From the NCBI GenBank assembly GCA_964411125.1, contig CAYPJU010000029.1, forward strand, positions 5,674 to 69,673: a stretch of DNA of 64,000 nucleotides, written 5' to 3'. Both the position numbers and the translations under genes were made by a program. Below are positions 52,006 through 60,747 of the stretch, piece after piece. Within the stretch, counting starts at the first letter, position 1, and every line of letters starts with the position of its first letter. This DNA comes from JBFIHF01 sp964411125. Lineage in GTDB: Bacteria > Myxococcota_A > Bradymonadia > Bradymonadales > Bradymonadaceae. Under the pieces are notes generated by a model that was not told where the DNA came from, did no database searches, and saw only the letters and a list, made by a program, of their open reading frames with translations.

Positions 52006-54375
52006 ATGAGGACGCTGAATCGTGGTTTGTGGTGCGCGGTTGTTTGGGCGACCGTCGCGATGGTTGGAGCTACTGCTTGCAAAGACGAAGAACCGGGCGG
52101 CGACGCGGGTGCCGACCAAGGCGAGACACCCGACACGGGTGCCGGGGACATGGGGGTCGATCCGGACGTCGGGGGAGGCCAGGACGTCGGCACTGACCCC
52201 GACGCGGGCGAGCCCGACGCCGGTGGTGCCGACGGGGGGATCACGCCCCCCGAAGAGCTCGAAGGCGACTGGAGCACCGAGTTCACGGCGCCGGGGATGC
52301 AGAGCCCGATCGGGGCTCGCGTGAACGCGGTCGTCCGGAGCGCGGACGGAGACATTTACGCCGGCGGCATCTTCACCGCCGTCGGCCCGACCGCCGCGTC
52401 GGGCGTCGCGCGTTGGACTGGTTCAGATTGGGAACCCCTCGCGTACGGCGTGCTGCTCGACGTCGAAGCACTCGCGCTCGACGGCGCCGGCACGCTGTAC
52501 GCCGCCGGCCGCGCGACGGGCGGGGGCATCGGGATCGGCGGCTCCAACGGAATCTGGGCCTGGAACGGCACCGAATGGTCGGAGCTCGCCACCGTGGACG
52601 GCGAATTCAGCACGGTCTCGGCGCTGTTCGTGACGCCGGAGGGCCACCTCGTCGCGGGCGGCTCCTTCGACGGCATCGGTTCGACGGCAACGCCGAACCT
52701 GGCGGTCTACGACGGCATGAACTGGTCACCGCTCGGGGGTTCCCCGGACGGACCGGTGCGGACGATCGAGCCCGTCGGCGAGGAGCTCTGCATCGGCGGC
52801 GAGTTCCTCACCGTCGGGGACCTGACGGCCGAGTTCGTGGCGTGCCACGGAACCGAAGGTTGGAGCGCTCGGCCCGGACTGCCCGGGCACGTCGCCGACC
52901 TTCTCTACACGTCGACCGGGGCGCTACTCGCCGGCGGCACGCTCACCTTCACGGATTTCTCCACGGGCGACTACGTCGCGGGCGTCGCGCAGTGGACCGG
53001 TGATACGTGGGAGATCTTCCAGGGCGGGGTTGACGGAGGCTTCATCAACGAGGTTCGCGCGCTCGCCGAGAGCGACGCCGGGGACATCTACGTCGGTGGT
53101 ACGTTCGGCCTGGTCGGCAAGGGGCTCCAGGATCTGGACGCGACCAACGTCGCCCGGTGGGACGGGACGGCGTGGCACGCGCTCGGAGACGGTGTGATCA
53201 ACTCTGTCGGGGTGGTGATCGGTAGCGTCGTCGGCATCAACGACTTCGTCTTCGACGGCGATCGGCTCGTCGCCGGCGGGCTCTTCTCGCGGGCGGGCAC
53301 GACGGGCGCGCTGAACATCGCGACGTGGGACGGTGAGGCATGGTCCCCGATGGTGAACCCGGGCCAGCGGTTCCTCGGCGTCAACGGCGTAGTCAACACG
53401 CTCGTGGAGGTCGACGGCGGCATCGTCGCGGCGGGATTCTTCGACCACGTCGGGGACACGTCCGCGATGAACGTGGCGTACCTCAAAGATGGTGCCTGGG
53501 AGAGCGTCGCGTCGGGGATCCAGGATGTCGTATTCGACGCCGCCCACGACGGGCAATCCCTGTACGTCGCGGGTTCGTTCGCCGACGTCCAGCCGACTGG
53601 TGCATCGTTCGTCGCACGGCGCGACGGCCCCGTCTGGCGGGGTCTGGGTGCGGGACCGAACGACACCGTCTCGGAGCTCCTCGCGGTCGGCCCGGGTGAC
53701 CTCTACGTCGGCGGAGACTTCACCGAGGTCGGTACGCTCGACGCGAACCACGTGGCGCGTTGGAAAGATGGCGCCTGGACAGCCCTCGGGGACGGGCTGG
53801 ACGGGCGCGTGACGGCCCTCCACGTCGGCGCGGACGGCGTGCTGTATGCCGGCGGAAACTTCGAGACCGCCGGCGACGGCACCGTCGTGAACCACGTCGC
53901 GCGCTTCATCGAGGGTAAATGGAAGCCGCTGGTCGAGGGGCTCGACGGCCGCGTAGCAGCGATCGTCTCGGTCGGTGACGACATCATCGTCGGCGGGACC
54001 TTCGCCTTCGCAGGGGACGTGCGGGTCGATTCGTTGGCTCGATGGGACGGCACGGCGTGGAGCCGCGTCGGCCCGGGCCTCACGCCCGACCTCTCCGGGG
54101 TGCCGATTACGGTCAGCCAGCTCCACCCGTGGCAAGGAGGCTTCTTCGTGACCGGGACGTTCGTCACGATCGAGGAGAGCTTCTACGCCCACATCGCGTA
54201 CTGGAACGGCGATAAGTTTCTACCGCTCGGCAGCGGCATGAGCGACTTGCCGGAAGACGTGCTCTTCGCTCACGGGTCGCTCTGGGTCGCCGGCGGCTTC
54301 ACTTCGCTGGCTGACGGCCGACCCTCCTACGGGCTCGCCCGCTGGGACAGCTTCCTGGATACCGCCGAACCGTGA
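52006..54375 (+). CDS. Beta-propeller-like repeat lipoprotein
   Basis: A 789-residue surface lipoprotein. The signal peptide ends at Cys25 (GATAC), followed by an Asp/Gly-rich linker with DMG, QDVG and DAG motifs (about 30-70). The rest is about a dozen copies of a 50-60-residue unit. Each unit has DIYAGGIFTAVG-like strands followed by VARW-G--W--LG (for example LYVGGDFTEVG, HVARWKDGAWTALGDGL). This resembles delta-60/kelch-type beta-propeller repeats and could fold as one or two propellers. ATG 52006 is chosen because GGAG lies six bases before it; ATG 51994 is too close to its own GAGG. A perfect hairpin follows the stop. Ligand unknown; protein or carbohydrate binding is inferred. Confidence 0.87.
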   Translation: MRTLNRGLWCAVVWATVAMVGATACKDEEPGGDAGADQGETPDTGAGDMGVDPDVGGGQDVGTDPDAGEPDAGGADGGITPPEELEGDWSTEFTAPGMQSPIGARVNAVVRSADGDIYAGGIFTAVGPTAASGVARWTGSDWEPLAYGVLLDVEALALDGAGTLYAAGRATGGGIGIGGSNGIWAWNGTEWSELATVDGEFSTVSALFVTPEGHLVAGGSFDGIGSTATPNLAVYDGMNWSPLGGSPDGPVRTIEPVGEELCIGGEFLTVGDLTAEFVACHGTEGWSARPGLPGHVADLLYTSTGALLAGGTLTFTDFSTGDYVAGVAQWTGDTWEIFQGGVDGGFINEVRALAESDAGDIYVGGTFGLVGKGLQDLDATNVARWDGTAWHALGDGVINSVGVVIGSVVGINDFVFDGDRLVAGGLFSRAGTTGALNIATWDGEAWSPMVNPGQRFLGVNGVVNTLVEVDGGIVAAGFFDHVGDTSAMNVAYLKDGAWESVASGIQDVVFDAAHDGQSLYVAGSFADVQPTGASFVARRDGPVWRGLGAGPNDTVSELLAVGPGDLYVGGDFTEVGTLDANHVARWKDGAWTALGDGLDGRVTALHVGADGVLYAGGNFETAGDGTVVNHVARFIEGKWKPLVEGLDGRVAAIVSVGDDIIVGGTFAFAGDVRVDSLARWDGTAWSRVGPGLTPDLSGVPITVSQLHPWQGGFFVTGTFVTIEESFYAHIAYWNGDKFLPLGSGMSDLPEDVLFAHGSLWVAGGFTSLADGRPSYGLARWDSFLDTAEP

Positions 54376-54379
54376 CCGC

Positions 54380-54408
54380 GGCCGGGCGTGTGACCCACAC
54401 GCCCGGCC
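54380..54408. terminator. Perfect 13-bp hairpin between convergent genes
   Basis: GGCCGGGCGTGTG and CACACGCCCGGCC pair perfectly around a three-base loop (ACC). It lies five bases after the beta-propeller gene and four before the stop of the convergent lipoprotein gene. No T-tract is present on either side. The stem is strong enough to act as a two-way terminator or transcript-end protector. Confidence 0.7.
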
Positions 54409-54412
54409 CGAT

Positions 54413-56644
54413 TCACGGGCATGTACCGATCTCTCGCCAACCGAGCGCCTGCCCGGCACCGTCGTCGACGATGTCGTAGTGACGGGCGAGCCAGAACTCC
54501 TCGGTGAGATCGAGGCCGGGGGACTGGCGTGCCCCGTCGCGAACGGCCTCCTCGGAGCCGACCCTGTACGGGTTTCGTTGCCACATGAAGTCGTCGTAGC
54601 GCCTCATCGACGGGGGGAGCGGGTCGCGAGTCTGGGCTCGCACGCACTCGTCGCCGATGGGGCACTCGGGCCGTTGGCCGAAGCATGCGTGCGTCACGTC
54701 GGCGCCCGGGATGGTGAGACCCTGGAACTCGATGTCGCGTTCGCAGTCCTCGATCTCCGCGACCGTGGGGCAGACGAGCTCGTTGCCGTCCGGGAGATTC
54801 GCGGCGACGAAGTTCGGGTCGAGATAGTAGGACCGGCGCGGGTCGTCGAAGACACCGCCGTTCCCGCCGAGGTCGTGTAGCGCCGCGATCGCTTCGCTTC
54901 GCGCGACCGGATCGTCTTCCACCTCCCCGACGTAGAGGATCTCGAACTTCGCGTTCCACTGTTGCTGCATCTCCTTGGGCCACATGTCGACGCGGAAGAC
55001 GTCTTCGATCGCCACGCGCAGCGGCTGATCGGCGAGCATCGTCAGGAGGCCCCATGTCGGGGTGTAGGAGATGTGAGCGCCAAAGAAGGCGCGGCAGAAA
55101 CGTGAGGCTTCGAAGGCGCTCGTCGTCTTCGCGACCTCGAGGGTGGCGATGTTTCCAACGAGCTCCTCGAAGAGAAACCGCCGGTACTGCTCGTCGCCCG
55201 TGAGGTGGTAGGCGGCGGTCGCGAGCTGCATCATGTGGACTGCGTCGGCCGCGCGAATGCTCGGCACGTAGACGTGGTCAATCCCGTTGGGCTTCTCCAT
55301 CGACGACGAGTTGAGGTCTGTGGCGAGCTTGAGCACTTCCACGAGAAAGTCGTCGGCCGTGGCGTCGATCACTCGCGTCGGCGTCAGTTGGGGTCCCGAC
55401 GGGCACGAACGGTCGAAGGTCGCCTCGTTCTTCGTGTTGATCTGGCGCAGCACGTAGGCGACGACCGTGTCGGTCTCGAGCAGGTTCGGGTCGCCGGGAT
55501 CGAGATTCAATCGCCCTGTGTCGGCGCCGAAGAAGCTCGTGACCGCCTCGACCGCCTCGGTGTTCTGCTGAAGGTTTCGGATCTCGATCCGCTCGAGCCG
55601 GTTGAGGTAGCAGACGAGATGCTCGGTCAGGCGCGACTGGAGCCCGTCGTCGCGCAGCAGCAGGCCGTGGACCAGGGGAAAGGCGGCGCGCAGACCACTG
55701 TACTGGTCGATCGACGGGTTTCCCTGCCACATCGGCGTCCCCTTCCACACCACGCCGTCGTCTTCGGTGAAGCCGTCGACGTAAGCGGCGGGCAGGTCCG
55801 GCACCGTGGAGGGGTCCTCGACCTTTCGGTAGGTGTGGTTGAGCGCACCCGGATCGTCGTGGAGGACGACATCCTGGCGCTGCGGGGCGTCGGGCGTGAC
55901 GAGCAGGAAGTGGTAGCGCGCCAGGTAGCCGGGGATCTGCGTGACGTCGAACTGCAGAAGCAGGTCGCGCGTCTTTCGCTCCATTCGCGCGTAATCAGCC
56001 TCGGTTCCCGTCTGCAGGTAGCGCATCGCCGCCGAAAGAAGCGCGGCGCCGTTCCAGATCGCAGCGTCACCGAGCCCGGTGTAGTTCGAGAACGCCTCGT
56101 CGGCGGCCCACTCGCTCTCCGGGGTGCCCGCCGTCATGTCGCGCGAGTAGACGCGCTCCGCGGTCTGCCCGAGCGGCTGATGGTAGAGGTCGTACCAACG
56201 GTCGTAGAGCAGCACCCGTCGGAGGAGCGGTGTCGGTTCGACGAACTCGCCGGCTCCGGCGTCGTATACTTCGCACTGTCGCCGGACTCCCGCGCTGCAC
56301 GTCTCGGCGAGGTAGACGCCACACGACTCGACGCCGGTCCCCTGGAGGAGATCGGTGGGCGGCTCCGCCGGGCTCCGGAGCAGGAGCTCGGGCAGCGGTT
56401 CCGGCAGATCGACCTCGAGATCGGGCCCTGCGTCGGTGGGTATCGGCCCGCCGTCGACTCCCTGGTCGGGCGTGGGAGTGAAGGGGGCGTCGGCCCCGGT
56501 GTCCGCCACGTCGGCCGGCTCGACCACGTCGGCGTCGTCGACCGGCCCGTGCCCGAAATCCGCGGCCGTGGAAGGGCCGCCGGTGCAAGCGACGCTCGCC
56601 AGCACCGCGGCGAAGACGACCGAAAGGAAGAGGCGGTCACCCAT
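54413..56644 (-). CDS. Large putative lipoprotein of unknown function
   Basis: A 743-residue exported lipoprotein with a signal peptide ending at Cys20 (ASVAC) and an Asp/Pro-rich linker (TPDQGVDGGPIPTDAGPD, about 57-74). The globular part is mostly helical and rich in Trp and Tyr (YDRWYDLYHQPLG, RRFLFEELVGNIATLEV, YTPTWGLLTMLAD), compatible with an alpha/alpha-barrel as in many glycan-active proteins. I recognise no family. Pairs of cysteines near both ends suggest disulfides. Its ATG overlaps the end of the thiolase gene by eight bases, so it may be translated from the same transcript. Confidence 0.78.
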   Translation of the reverse strand: MGDRLFLSVVFAAVLASVACTGGPSTAADFGHGPVDDADVVEPADVADTGADAPFTPTPDQGVDGGPIPTDAGPDLEVDLPEPLPELLLRSPAEPPTDLLQGTGVESCGVYLAETCSAGVRRQCEVYDAGAGEFVEPTPLLRRVLLYDRWYDLYHQPLGQTAERVYSRDMTAGTPESEWAADEAFSNYTGLGDAAIWNGAALLSAAMRYLQTGTEADYARMERKTRDLLLQFDVTQIPGYLARYHFLLVTPDAPQRQDVVLHDDPGALNHTYRKVEDPSTVPDLPAAYVDGFTEDDGVVWKGTPMWQGNPSIDQYSGLRAAFPLVHGLLLRDDGLQSRLTEHLVCYLNRLERIEIRNLQQNTEAVEAVTSFFGADTGRLNLDPGDPNLLETDTVVAYVLRQINTKNEATFDRSCPSGPQLTPTRVIDATADDFLVEVLKLATDLNSSSMEKPNGIDHVYVPSIRAADAVHMMQLATAAYHLTGDEQYRRFLFEELVGNIATLEVAKTTSAFEASRFCRAFFGAHISYTPTWGLLTMLADQPLRVAIEDVFRVDMWPKEMQQQWNAKFEILYVGEVEDDPVARSEAIAALHDLGGNGGVFDDPRRSYYLDPNFVAANLPDGNELVCPTVAEIEDCERDIEFQGLTIPGADVTHACFGQRPECPIGDECVRAQTRDPLPPSMRRYDDFMWQRNPYRVGSEEAVRDGARQSPGLDLTEEFWLARHYDIVDDGAGQALGWREIGTCP

Positions 56645-57821
56645 GGCGCTGATAGAGCGTCACGACGGCAGCCCCGCCGAGACCGATGTTGTGCTGTAGT
56701 GCCGTCTTCGCCCCTTCGACCTGCCGGTCGCCGGCATCGCCACGCAACTGCCAGGTCAGCTCGGCGCACTGCGCGAGCCCCGTAGCTCCGAGAGGATGCC
56801 CCTTCGACAACAGGCCGCCCGACGGATTGACGACGACACGCCCGCCGTAAGTGTTGTCCCCATCCTCGATGAACTTTTCGGCGGTCCCCTCGCCGGTGAG
56901 GCGAAGCGCCTCGTAGGAGATCACCTCGTTGGTGGTGAAGCAGTCGTGCAGCTCGACGACGTCGACGTCTTCGGGTCCGACCCCGGCCGCCTCGTAGACG
57001 GCGTCGGCGGCCTGCTGGGCCATGTCGTACCCGACGACCTTGATCATGCTGTGCTCGTCGAACGTCGACCGGTAGTCGGTCGTCATCGACTGCGCTGCCA
57101 ACCGCACCCGCATGTCGAGTCCATGTTTCTTCGCGAAGCTCTCGCTGCAGACGATCGCGGCGGCCGCCCCGCAGGTGGGCGGGCAGCACTGCAACCGGGT
57201 CAGCGGGCCGAAGTATCTGGGGGACCCGAGGACGTCGTCGACGGACACCTGGTCCCGGAAGATCGCTCGCTCGTTGTGCTTCGCGTGCTGGCGTGCCTTC
57301 ACCGTGACCTTCGCGAACGAGGCGTCACTGATGCCGTACTTTTCCTGGTATTCGAGGCCGGCGCCGCCGAACAAACGGAGCGCCATCGGCACTTTCGACG
57401 CCTCTTCGTACGCCTCGTCGGCGGCGTGGAGGAACTCCTCGAGCGGCGAGGGCCGGTCCTCGAAGACGTTGCCGAGCGCGCCCTTCGCCATCTGTTCGAA
57501 CCCGAGCGCCATGGCACAGTCGACCATGCCGCTCTGTACGGCCTGTCGCGCGAGGAAGAGCGCCGACGATCCCGACGAGCAGTTGTTGTTGATGTTGATG
57601 ATCGGGATGCCCGTCATGCCGACATCGTAGAGGGCACGCTGGCCGCTCGTGCTGTCGCCATACACCCAACTGACGTAGGCCTGCTGCATCGCTTCGTACG
57701 ACAGCCCCGCGTCGGCCAGCGCATCTCGAGCCGCCGTCGCCCCCATCACGTGGTAGGGGTCGCTGCTTCCTGGTTTCACGAATGGCGTCATTCCGACACC
57801 GACGACGTACACGTTCTCCAT
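56637..57821 (-). CDS. SCP2-type thiolase
   Basis: A 394-residue thiolase-fold enzyme of the SCP-x/lipid-transfer group, acting on acyl-CoA or beta-ketoacyl-CoA in the cytoplasm. The nucleophile is Cys81 (NNNCSSGSSAL). The later HDCFTTNE and GGLLSKGHPLGATG supply the catalytic histidines of this subfamily. The C-terminus IGLGGAAVVTLY is typical. ATG 57821 has GGAG six bases upstream; the long frame upstream lacks similarity. It shares an eight-base overlap with the downstream lipoprotein gene. In this group the reaction may be thiolysis of branched or sterol side chains; the substrate here is not readable. Confidence 0.92.
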   Translation of the reverse strand: MENVYVVGVGMTPFVKPGSSDPYHVMGATAARDALADAGLSYEAMQQAYVSWVYGDSTSGQRALYDVGMTGIPIININNNCSSGSSALFLARQAVQSGMVDCAMALGFEQMAKGALGNVFEDRPSPLEEFLHAADEAYEEASKVPMALRLFGGAGLEYQEKYGISDASFAKVTVKARQHAKHNERAIFRDQVSVDDVLGSPRYFGPLTRLQCCPPTCGAAAAIVCSESFAKKHGLDMRVRLAAQSMTTDYRSTFDEHSMIKVVGYDMAQQAADAVYEAAGVGPEDVDVVELHDCFTTNEVISYEALRLTGEGTAEKFIEDGDNTYGGRVVVNPSGGLLSKGHPLGATGLAQCAELTWQLRGDAGDRQVEGAKTALQHNIGLGGAAVVTLYQRHG

Positions 57822-57994
57822 TTCGATCTCCGCGAGGGGGGGTAGCGTCGAAGCGCGGGCGACGTTAGGGGATCGCGCGCGATCGCGAAAGCGGAGAGCA
57901 CCTGAGTCGAGGCCGCGGCGTGCGAGCGAGGCGGCGCGTTCTCGTCCCCCGATCCAGACGGTGCTATGCTTCACCAACGAAAACGAGGACTTCC

Positions 57995-59191
57995 ATGCGA
58001 CGATTCGTGATCACGACATTGCTAGTGGCTGCAGGGTGTGCTTCGGAGCCGACCGGGTCGCCCGGGGCGGATCAGGGCTCGCCGGACGATGCGTCTTCGG
58101 GCGCTCCGGGATCGGAGGACGCCGGTTCCGAACCGCGAGATCAAGGCTCTCCTCAGAGCACTGCCGATGCGACCGCCGACCCCAAACCCGACGCCACGGC
58201 TCCTCCTGCGGACACCGGTGCACCCACGGGCGGCACGCTCAGCGCGCGATACCCTGCGGACCGAAACATCGGCGACGACCCCGCGGTGCTGTTCCACGAC
58301 GACTTCGAAGCGGGCTGGGGGCGGTGGGACGCGCCCGGCAGCGACACGAACTACCTGTCGATGCAGAGCGACGCTGCCGTGGCTCACGCCGGCACGGGCT
58401 ACCTGAAGTCGACCGTCACGTTCGACGATCTGCAGGCCGACCAGTACATCTCCTCGCAGGCCCGCGTGGAGTTCGATCGCGTCGACGAGATCTACTGGCG
58501 GTTTTACGCCCGTATGCCGAACGTCGCGCCGAACCCCCATCACTGGGTGCGCGTCTCGGCCGGCGACGAGAGCTGGGAGTCGAGCGGGCTCGCCAACACC
58601 GTCCCGCCGGGAGACCAGGGCTTCTGGTTCGACTTCGACATCGACAACGACGACGTCTTCAACTTCTATGTCTACTGGCACGAGATGCGCTCGGGCCGTT
58701 GCAACGACGGCAGTGCAACCCCCGGCTGCGACGGGGACCAGGGAAGCACCTACTACTACGGCAACGTCTTCCGCCCCCCCGACCAGACCCCCTACCCCCG
58801 CGACCAGTGGTTCTGCATCGAGATGCGCTCGAAGGCGAACACGGTGGGAAGCAACGACGGAGAGCTCACCTTTTGGATCGACGACGTCCTGGTGGGGGAC
58901 TACCGGCAGGGGACGCCCGTCGGCACGTGGCTGCGCGCGCAGTTCCACACCGGTGGTTGCGACTTCTCGGCGTGCACCGACCCCGTCCCCTTCGAAGGCT
59001 TCGACTTCCGCACCGAAGACGACGTCGGCTTCAAGGCGGTCATCCTCGATGCGTACTACCAGCGCGACACCGCCAACCGAAAGCGCGAGGTGCTCGAGGA
59101 GAGGGGCCTCACCGTCTCGGACGAACAGACGGTGCTCTACGACGATGTCGTCGTCGCGACCGAGCGGATCGGCTGCCGGGTCCCCGAGTAA
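57995..59191 (+). CDS. Putative surface lipoprotein with a lectin-like (jelly-roll) domain
   Basis: A 398-residue lipoprotein. The signal peptide ends at Cys15 (VAAGC) and is followed by a linker of about 70 residues rich in Asp, Gly, Ser and Pro (ADQGSPDDASSG, RDQGSP). The folded part (about 85-398) starts LFHDDFEAGWGRWD and has WYRF-like strands (EIYWRFYARMP, PRDQWFCIEMRSKANT, LTFWIDDVLVGDYRQG). These resemble concanavalin-like jelly-roll domains of polysaccharide lyases and laminin-G proteins. Catalytic residues are not identified, so carbohydrate binding is the safer inference. ATG 57995 has GAGGA six bases upstream. It is divergent from the thiolase and converges on the C-type lectin lipoprotein. 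Confidence 0.78.
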   Translation: MRRFVITTLLVAAGCASEPTGSPGADQGSPDDASSGAPGSEDAGSEPRDQGSPQSTADATADPKPDATAPPADTGAPTGGTLSARYPADRNIGDDPAVLFHDDFEAGWGRWDAPGSDTNYLSMQSDAAVAHAGTGYLKSTVTFDDLQADQYISSQARVEFDRVDEIYWRFYARMPNVAPNPHHWVRVSAGDESWESSGLANTVPPGDQGFWFDFDIDNDDVFNFYVYWHEMRSGRCNDGSATPGCDGDQGSTYYYGNVFRPPDQTPYPRDQWFCIEMRSKANTVGSNDGELTFWIDDVLVGDYRQGTPVGTWLRAQFHTGGCDFSACTDPVPFEGFDFRTEDDVGFKAVILDAYYQRDTANRKREVLEERGLTVSDEQTVLYDDVVVATERIGCRVPE

Positions 59192-59210
59192 CCGGGCGAG
59201 ACACCTTCCC

Positions 59211-60593
59211 TCACATCGCGACCGGCACTTCGCAGACGAAGGCGCGTTCCTGGTCGCAACGCGCGTCGTTCCACGTCGGCCTCAGACCGAGATCGCGAAG
59301 CTCCACGCAATCCTCTCCCCCCTGGTGTACGGAATCGTTCGGCTCACCGGGCGCCCAGTTCGTGTAGGGGACTTCTTCGCCGCTGGTCCACACGAACTGC
59401 CCCTCTACGGCCAGGTCCGTGAGTCCGATCCAAACACGGTCGTCGGGCGCCAGCGTTCGGGCTCGCTCGTCGTAGAGATAGTTTCGCGCCGTGAGAAGGT
59501 TTCCGCCCATCCCCTTGCACGCCGCTTCGGCCTCGTGGAACGTCGCGGGCTCCGAAGAGTGAATCAGCTCCTTCGGTCCGAGCGTCGCCGTGGTCAGTCC
59601 TCCGCAGGTCGGTGAAAACGGAAGTGCGGTCCAGCTGGTTCCCCATTCCCCTTCCTTGCGAACACCGAGCGACGGCGCCAGCCCGAAGCTGTTCGAGAAC
59701 TGGATGGAAAACGTGGCGCCGTCGATGGTGCGACGCGAATCCACGAATTTGATCGCGTGCCCGTGCCCCATCGCGAACTCGAGTTCGCCCGCGCGGACCT
59801 CTTCCATGATGCGTCGAATGTATTTGCGGAACGCGATGTGATCCTCCTCGGGGACCAGCGTCCCCTGCGCCCGCTCGAGCAACAACGCCAGGAACGACGC
59901 GAGCTGGGGTGCGGTCGGCGTCTGCATCGAAAACTGACGCAGAACGGTGAGACCGAGATCCCCACTCAGACCGGAGGCGACCCTCCACGCTGTGTGACCG
60001 AGTCCGTAGACCCACGGGCCCGACAAGGTCGCGAGCACTTCGTCGGTTCCAGCGGCGAAGAGACGGATCTCGACGACGTCGGACGCCGCGCCGTGGAGCC
60101 GGACTCGGACCGCCGACTCCGAGGCAGAAACGTCGATCGAGTCGATCCCGCGCCCGGTTCGACCGTCCGCCGTCACGAACCCGACGTCCCCCGGGTCGAA
60201 CTCTTGGCCCCAACGCGAGGCGAAGGAGGATTCCCAGCTGCAGGGAAGGGGCTCGCATCCCGCCTCCCCGCAGATGGCACCAGGAAGGCACGTCGAATCA
60301 CACTCGACCTCCGGCTCGACGGGGTCGGTCGGCGGTTCCTGCGTGACGTCGTCTTCGCGAGCAGGCGGCTCCTGCTGAACGGGCGGCCGTTCGTCCGGCG
60401 CCACCTTCTCGGATTCGGACTCCTGTTCGACCTGCTCGTTCCATCGATCGGCTTTGCCCTCCACCGGTGTCGGCTCCGCGTCGGGCAGGGGCTCTTTGTC
60501 GACGCCGCCGCCGCATCCGACCGCGAAAGCGGCCAGGGTGCTGAAAACCAGCGTCCGTCGAAAGCTTGCGAATCGATTCGAATCCACATCCAT
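59211..60593 (-). CDS. C-type lectin-domain lipoprotein
   Basis: A 460-residue exported lipoprotein; signal peptide to Cys27 (AFAVGC), then a Glu/Pro-rich linker containing the motif VEGKADRW. A short cysteine module (about 98-117, CDSTCLPGAICGEAGCEPL) precedes a middle domain of unknown fold. The C-terminal 111 residues (350-460) are a C-type lectin domain: DRVWIGLTD, EPN (417-419), WND (441-443) and four cysteines (359, 429, 446, 454) at the canonical positions. EPN plus WND is the signature of calcium-dependent mannose-type binding in animal lectins. ATG 60593 has AGGAGG six bases upstream. It lies 154 bp downstream of the frameshifted STAND/TPR regulator gene and is probably its target. 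Confidence 0.88.
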   Translation of the reverse strand: MDVDSNRFASFRRTLVFSTLAAFAVGCGGGVDKEPLPDAEPTPVEGKADRWNEQVEQESESEKVAPDERPPVQQEPPAREDDVTQEPPTDPVEPEVECDSTCLPGAICGEAGCEPLPCSWESSFASRWGQEFDPGDVGFVTADGRTGRGIDSIDVSASESAVRVRLHGAASDVVEIRLFAAGTDEVLATLSGPWVYGLGHTAWRVASGLSGDLGLTVLRQFSMQTPTAPQLASFLALLLERAQGTLVPEEDHIAFRKYIRRIMEEVRAGELEFAMGHGHAIKFVDSRRTIDGATFSIQFSNSFGLAPSLGVRKEGEWGTSWTALPFSPTCGGLTTATLGPKELIHSSEPATFHEAEAACKGMGGNLLTARNYLYDERARTLAPDDRVWIGLTDLAVEGQFVWTSGEEVPYTNWAPGEPNDSVHQGGEDCVELRDLGLRPTWNDARCDQERAFVCEVPVAM

Positions 60594-60681
60594 ATCGTCC
60601 TCCTGAGCAGGTGCGGCAGCGCCGCGTCCATGAGTCTTCGCCGGGCTCGACCCGACGACGCGGAGCCTAGGGAAGCGGTCG

Positions 60682-60709
60682 CTGACACCCAACTGACAAA
60701 GTCTGTCAA
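60682..60709. promoter_or_regulatory. 11-bp-spaced CTGACA/TGTCA repeats upstream of the lectin gene
   Basis: CTGACA at 60682-60687 and 60693-60698 lie 11 bp apart, and an inverted TGTCA follows at 60704-60708. Direct repeats at one helical turn are typical binding sites of OmpR/SARP winged-helix activators. The neighbouring regulator carries such a domain. Another TGTCAG lies near 63327, upstream of the regulator itself. Confidence 0.4.
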
Positions 60710-60747
60710 ACGGGGAAGCGGCACTGGATGTGAGTGGAGCGGCCGGG

